A stretch of 64,000 nucleotides of DNA from Strigamia acuminata (taxonomy: Eukaryota > Arthropoda > Chilopoda > Geophilomorpha > Linotaeniidae), in the NCBI GenBank assembly GCA_949358305.1, contig OX442320.1, positions 1,180,501 to 1,244,500 of the forward strand, given 5' to 3'. The notes beneath the pieces are model-generated. The model was not told where the DNA came from, ran no database searches, and saw only the letters and a program-made list of their open reading frames with translations. Each line of letters opens with the position of its first letter. The first letter of the stretch is position 1. Shown in pieces: positions 62,243-64,000 of the stretch. A program made the position numbers and the translations under genes.

Positions 62243-63526
62243 AACTAAACTTAAAACTAAGAAAATTTCCTAAGTCTGAGAGATAACGATGAAGTTGCAA
62301 ACGTTCAGGAGGATCGCAAACGAAGCAGTGGTCACACTAGTTCGAAGGGAAGTAAGGGTACTTCGATACACCTCTCTGATTGGTCAAGTATCAACGCTAG
62401 TCTCGCGAGAGTCCAATCTCGTCCGAGATTGGTAGAAATCATCAAGTTCGTGGAACCGTAATCTTGACAGATTCCAGTGTTATGACGTAGTCACCAAACA
62501 AAATGGATACTTCTTAAAATATTTTAAAATATCACCGCATTTATTAATAAATGAATGATCACCTTTATGGAATTTTTTTAAAGTTTTAAAACTCGTAATT
62601 TCAAAAGACGCGCCGATTCGTTTGAATCGACGGCTTTTCTGCACAACACGGGTTGCTAGGCAACACAACAGCGAGAATTCTTCTTCGCTAAAATTCGAGT
62701 GGTATTCCATTCGTAAATTTCGATTTCAATGGCTTGAGATCACGATTTTTAACCAACAATTTAATGTAGATCAAGTCTGTAAAATAAGGTAAACCCACTT
62801 TGAAATAAAATATAAATTTTAATTCCTTTGAAAAACGTCAATTTTCTTTCTAATTTATTTAGGCAAATAAATTTAGGTTTAACTTGAAGTCTCAAGCAAA
62901 ATACATGTGAAAAACATTTCTAAAAATAAAACAACTGTTAAATTGATAGAATTCTTTAAGAATTCCATCAAGAGTCAACTTTTCAAAATTAGGCCCGACC
63001 GCGTGGTTTGGTCAGATCGTCGATGACAAAATGACGTTACCCGGGCGGATCCAACTTCAACAAGTTCGGGCAAGATTCCCATTCTCGGGGTTAGGCCTTT
63101 AGGCCTGACCACGCGGTAGAAATTATTATTTTGTTAAAACGTATAATTTCCACGACGGAGAATAAAGAACAAAGTGAGTTACACTTATTATCTTGGTAAG
63201 ATGTTCTAAAATAAAAATATATTAAACACATATTAATTTCAAACGAAATTTATTTTTACACACAAAAATCACCATAAACATTACACTACTCGAATTCATC
63301 ATAGACATGCAAAACTTCAAATTTATTTAAAATTTGGCAGCCTATCTCGGTAGAACCTCCACTTCTGACGGTTCTAACGAGATTCCTATAAAAAGAAAAA
63401 CATTATACATACATGGATTCTGTCACACAAAAATTTCATTTGAAATTTTATCACCGCAAGCACATTTCCGAATTCTCATAAACACACGAAAAACTTCCAA
63501 ATTTATTTTAAATTTAGGCAGCCTAT
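62243..63526 (-). other. Leader of gypsy I
   Basis: 1.3 kb between PBS and gag without a convincing gene. Features: GTTGCCTAGCAAC (minus strand, near 62655), which resembles an RFX/X-box site; a near-inverted pair built on CCGCGTGG (about 62999-63115); and a second copy of the PBS-LTR junction region at about 63240-63370. Confidence 0.6.
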
Positions 63527-63542
63527 CTCGGTAGAACCTCCA
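63527..63542 (-). other. Primer binding site of gypsy I (tRNA-Gln)
   Basis: TGGAGGTTCTACCGAGAT on the minus strand, two bases inside the 5' LTR, complements the 3' end of eukaryotic tRNA-Gln at 17 of 18 positions, the one mismatch allowing a G-U pair. A second copy of the same stretch lies at about 63335-63352. Confidence 0.8.
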
Positions 63543-63544
63543 CT

Positions 63545-64000
63545 TGTGACGATTCTACTTTCAGGGCTGATTTATTAGTCCAATTGAGATAGATAATTCG
63601 GTTTATACAAGACGTTGCTAAGTTTAGCAACAACCTAACCGAGATAAGCTACGGAAGTCTTTATAAACATGGCACGTGATCGAATAGAAATAACTTACAG
63701 TTTTAGTGTGACATAACATATTTATTACTAAATATTAACGACAAATGATGGGTTCTTGACGCGTGTAAACGGGCGGCATCAACTGGTTGAGGATCCGGGC
63801 GAAGCCAGAGGGGTACGGCTGACTTGCGGCATCGTCACAAATATCGCTACGGAGACGTATTTGGTCCGCAGCTCGAGTATCTAATAATGCGAAGAGTCCT
63901 TCGCATAAGTAGGAATATTCAGCAGAATATTCCATGTTCCAAATGAATAAAAGTAAAGTAATTAGTGGAATACAACAAATGCATTGTTGTATAAATATTA
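63545..64000 (-). repeat. 5' LTR of gypsy I, partial
   Basis: 456 bp up to the window edge, matching 43641-44096 with one noticed difference (C against T near 63884). It holds the second copy of the GTTGCTAA/TTAGCAAC palindrome at 63614-63631. About 1.3 kb of the LTR should lie beyond the edge. Confidence 0.93.

Larger units (their letters stand above)
43641..64000 (-). mobile_element. Gypsy element I, nearly complete, with three nested insertions
   Basis: Minus-strand Ty3/gypsy element inserted in the Polinton's small CxxC ORF. From right to left: 5' LTR (63545 to beyond 64000), tRNA-Gln PBS, leader, gag (62242-60025), frameshift signal, pol (58304-55157 and 50321-49269), spliced third ORF (48213-46132) and 3' LTR (45386-43641). 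Insertions are a hAT-like element at gag/pol, a Tc1/mariner element in the integrase and a solo copia LTR in ORF3, each with a perfect target duplication. The 456 bp of 5' LTR in view differ from the 3' LTR at one noticed position. Each later insertion inactivates the copy. Confidence 0.93.

Overview
The window is a stretch of an invertebrate animal genome, probably arthropod-like though I cannot fix the taxon, made almost entirely of transposable elements inserted into one another. I see no intact host gene. The eukaryotic signs are spliceosomal introns, Ty1/copia, BEL/Pao and Ty3/gypsy retrotransposons primed by initiator tRNA-Met and tRNA-Gln, a Tc1/mariner transposon, hAT-type elements with 8-bp target duplications, and a Polinton remnant. 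Letters below are labels used only here.

Left half (1-42298). The oldest visible layer is a Polinton piece (42299-43640). Gypsy element J (+) is inserted in it. BEL element B (-) is inserted in J's pol. Two copia elements of one family are inserted in B: C (+, 25195-32183, complete, TSD ATTTC) and D (-, 5' end at 23654, running off the left edge). D is split by copia F (-, 2940-22879, TSD GCACT). F is split by copia G (-, 4785-17499, TSD GATTA, complete 1603-aa gag-pol). G is split just before its 3' LTR by element H (+, 5223-11076, TSD TAAAT). The chain is Polinton > J > B > D > F > G > H. By eye the LTR pairs of C, G and H are identical and those of F differ at one base, so the copia layers arrived in a recent burst.

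Right half (43641-64000). A second gypsy element, I (-), is inserted in the same Polinton and has its 5' LTR cut by the window edge. It carries gag, pol and a spliced third ORF. Three later insertions broke it: a copia-F-type solo LTR in ORF3 (46967-47522, TSD ATATC), a 4.8-kb Tc1/mariner element in the integrase region (50322-55156, TA), and a hAT-like non-autonomous element between gag and pol (58321-60024, TSD AACTAGTC). A fold-back hAT MITE (41381-42230, TSD GTTATTAC) sits in J's LTR.

Most unusual items. (1) H has identical 669-bp LTRs and a long open frame, but no gag zinc knuckle, protease, RT or RNase H. Its only recognisable domain is an integrase core that has lost a catalytic Asp and its zinc ligands. 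It shares PBS, leader motif and an LTR hairpin with G and C, so it looks like a parasite with a conserved non-enzymatic protein. (2) Both 1.1-kb TIRs of the Tc1 element carry a spliced fragment of an NDR/STK38-type kinase gene (end of the N-terminal regulatory region plus start of the kinase domain). (3) Gypsy I has a textbook -1 frameshift signal at its gag/pol joint, and the hAT element inserted one base upstream of it. (4) The C/D, G and H LTRs share a small hairpin with a GNRA loop and compensating stem changes. (5) F-family LTRs contain a perfect complement of their own primer binding site.
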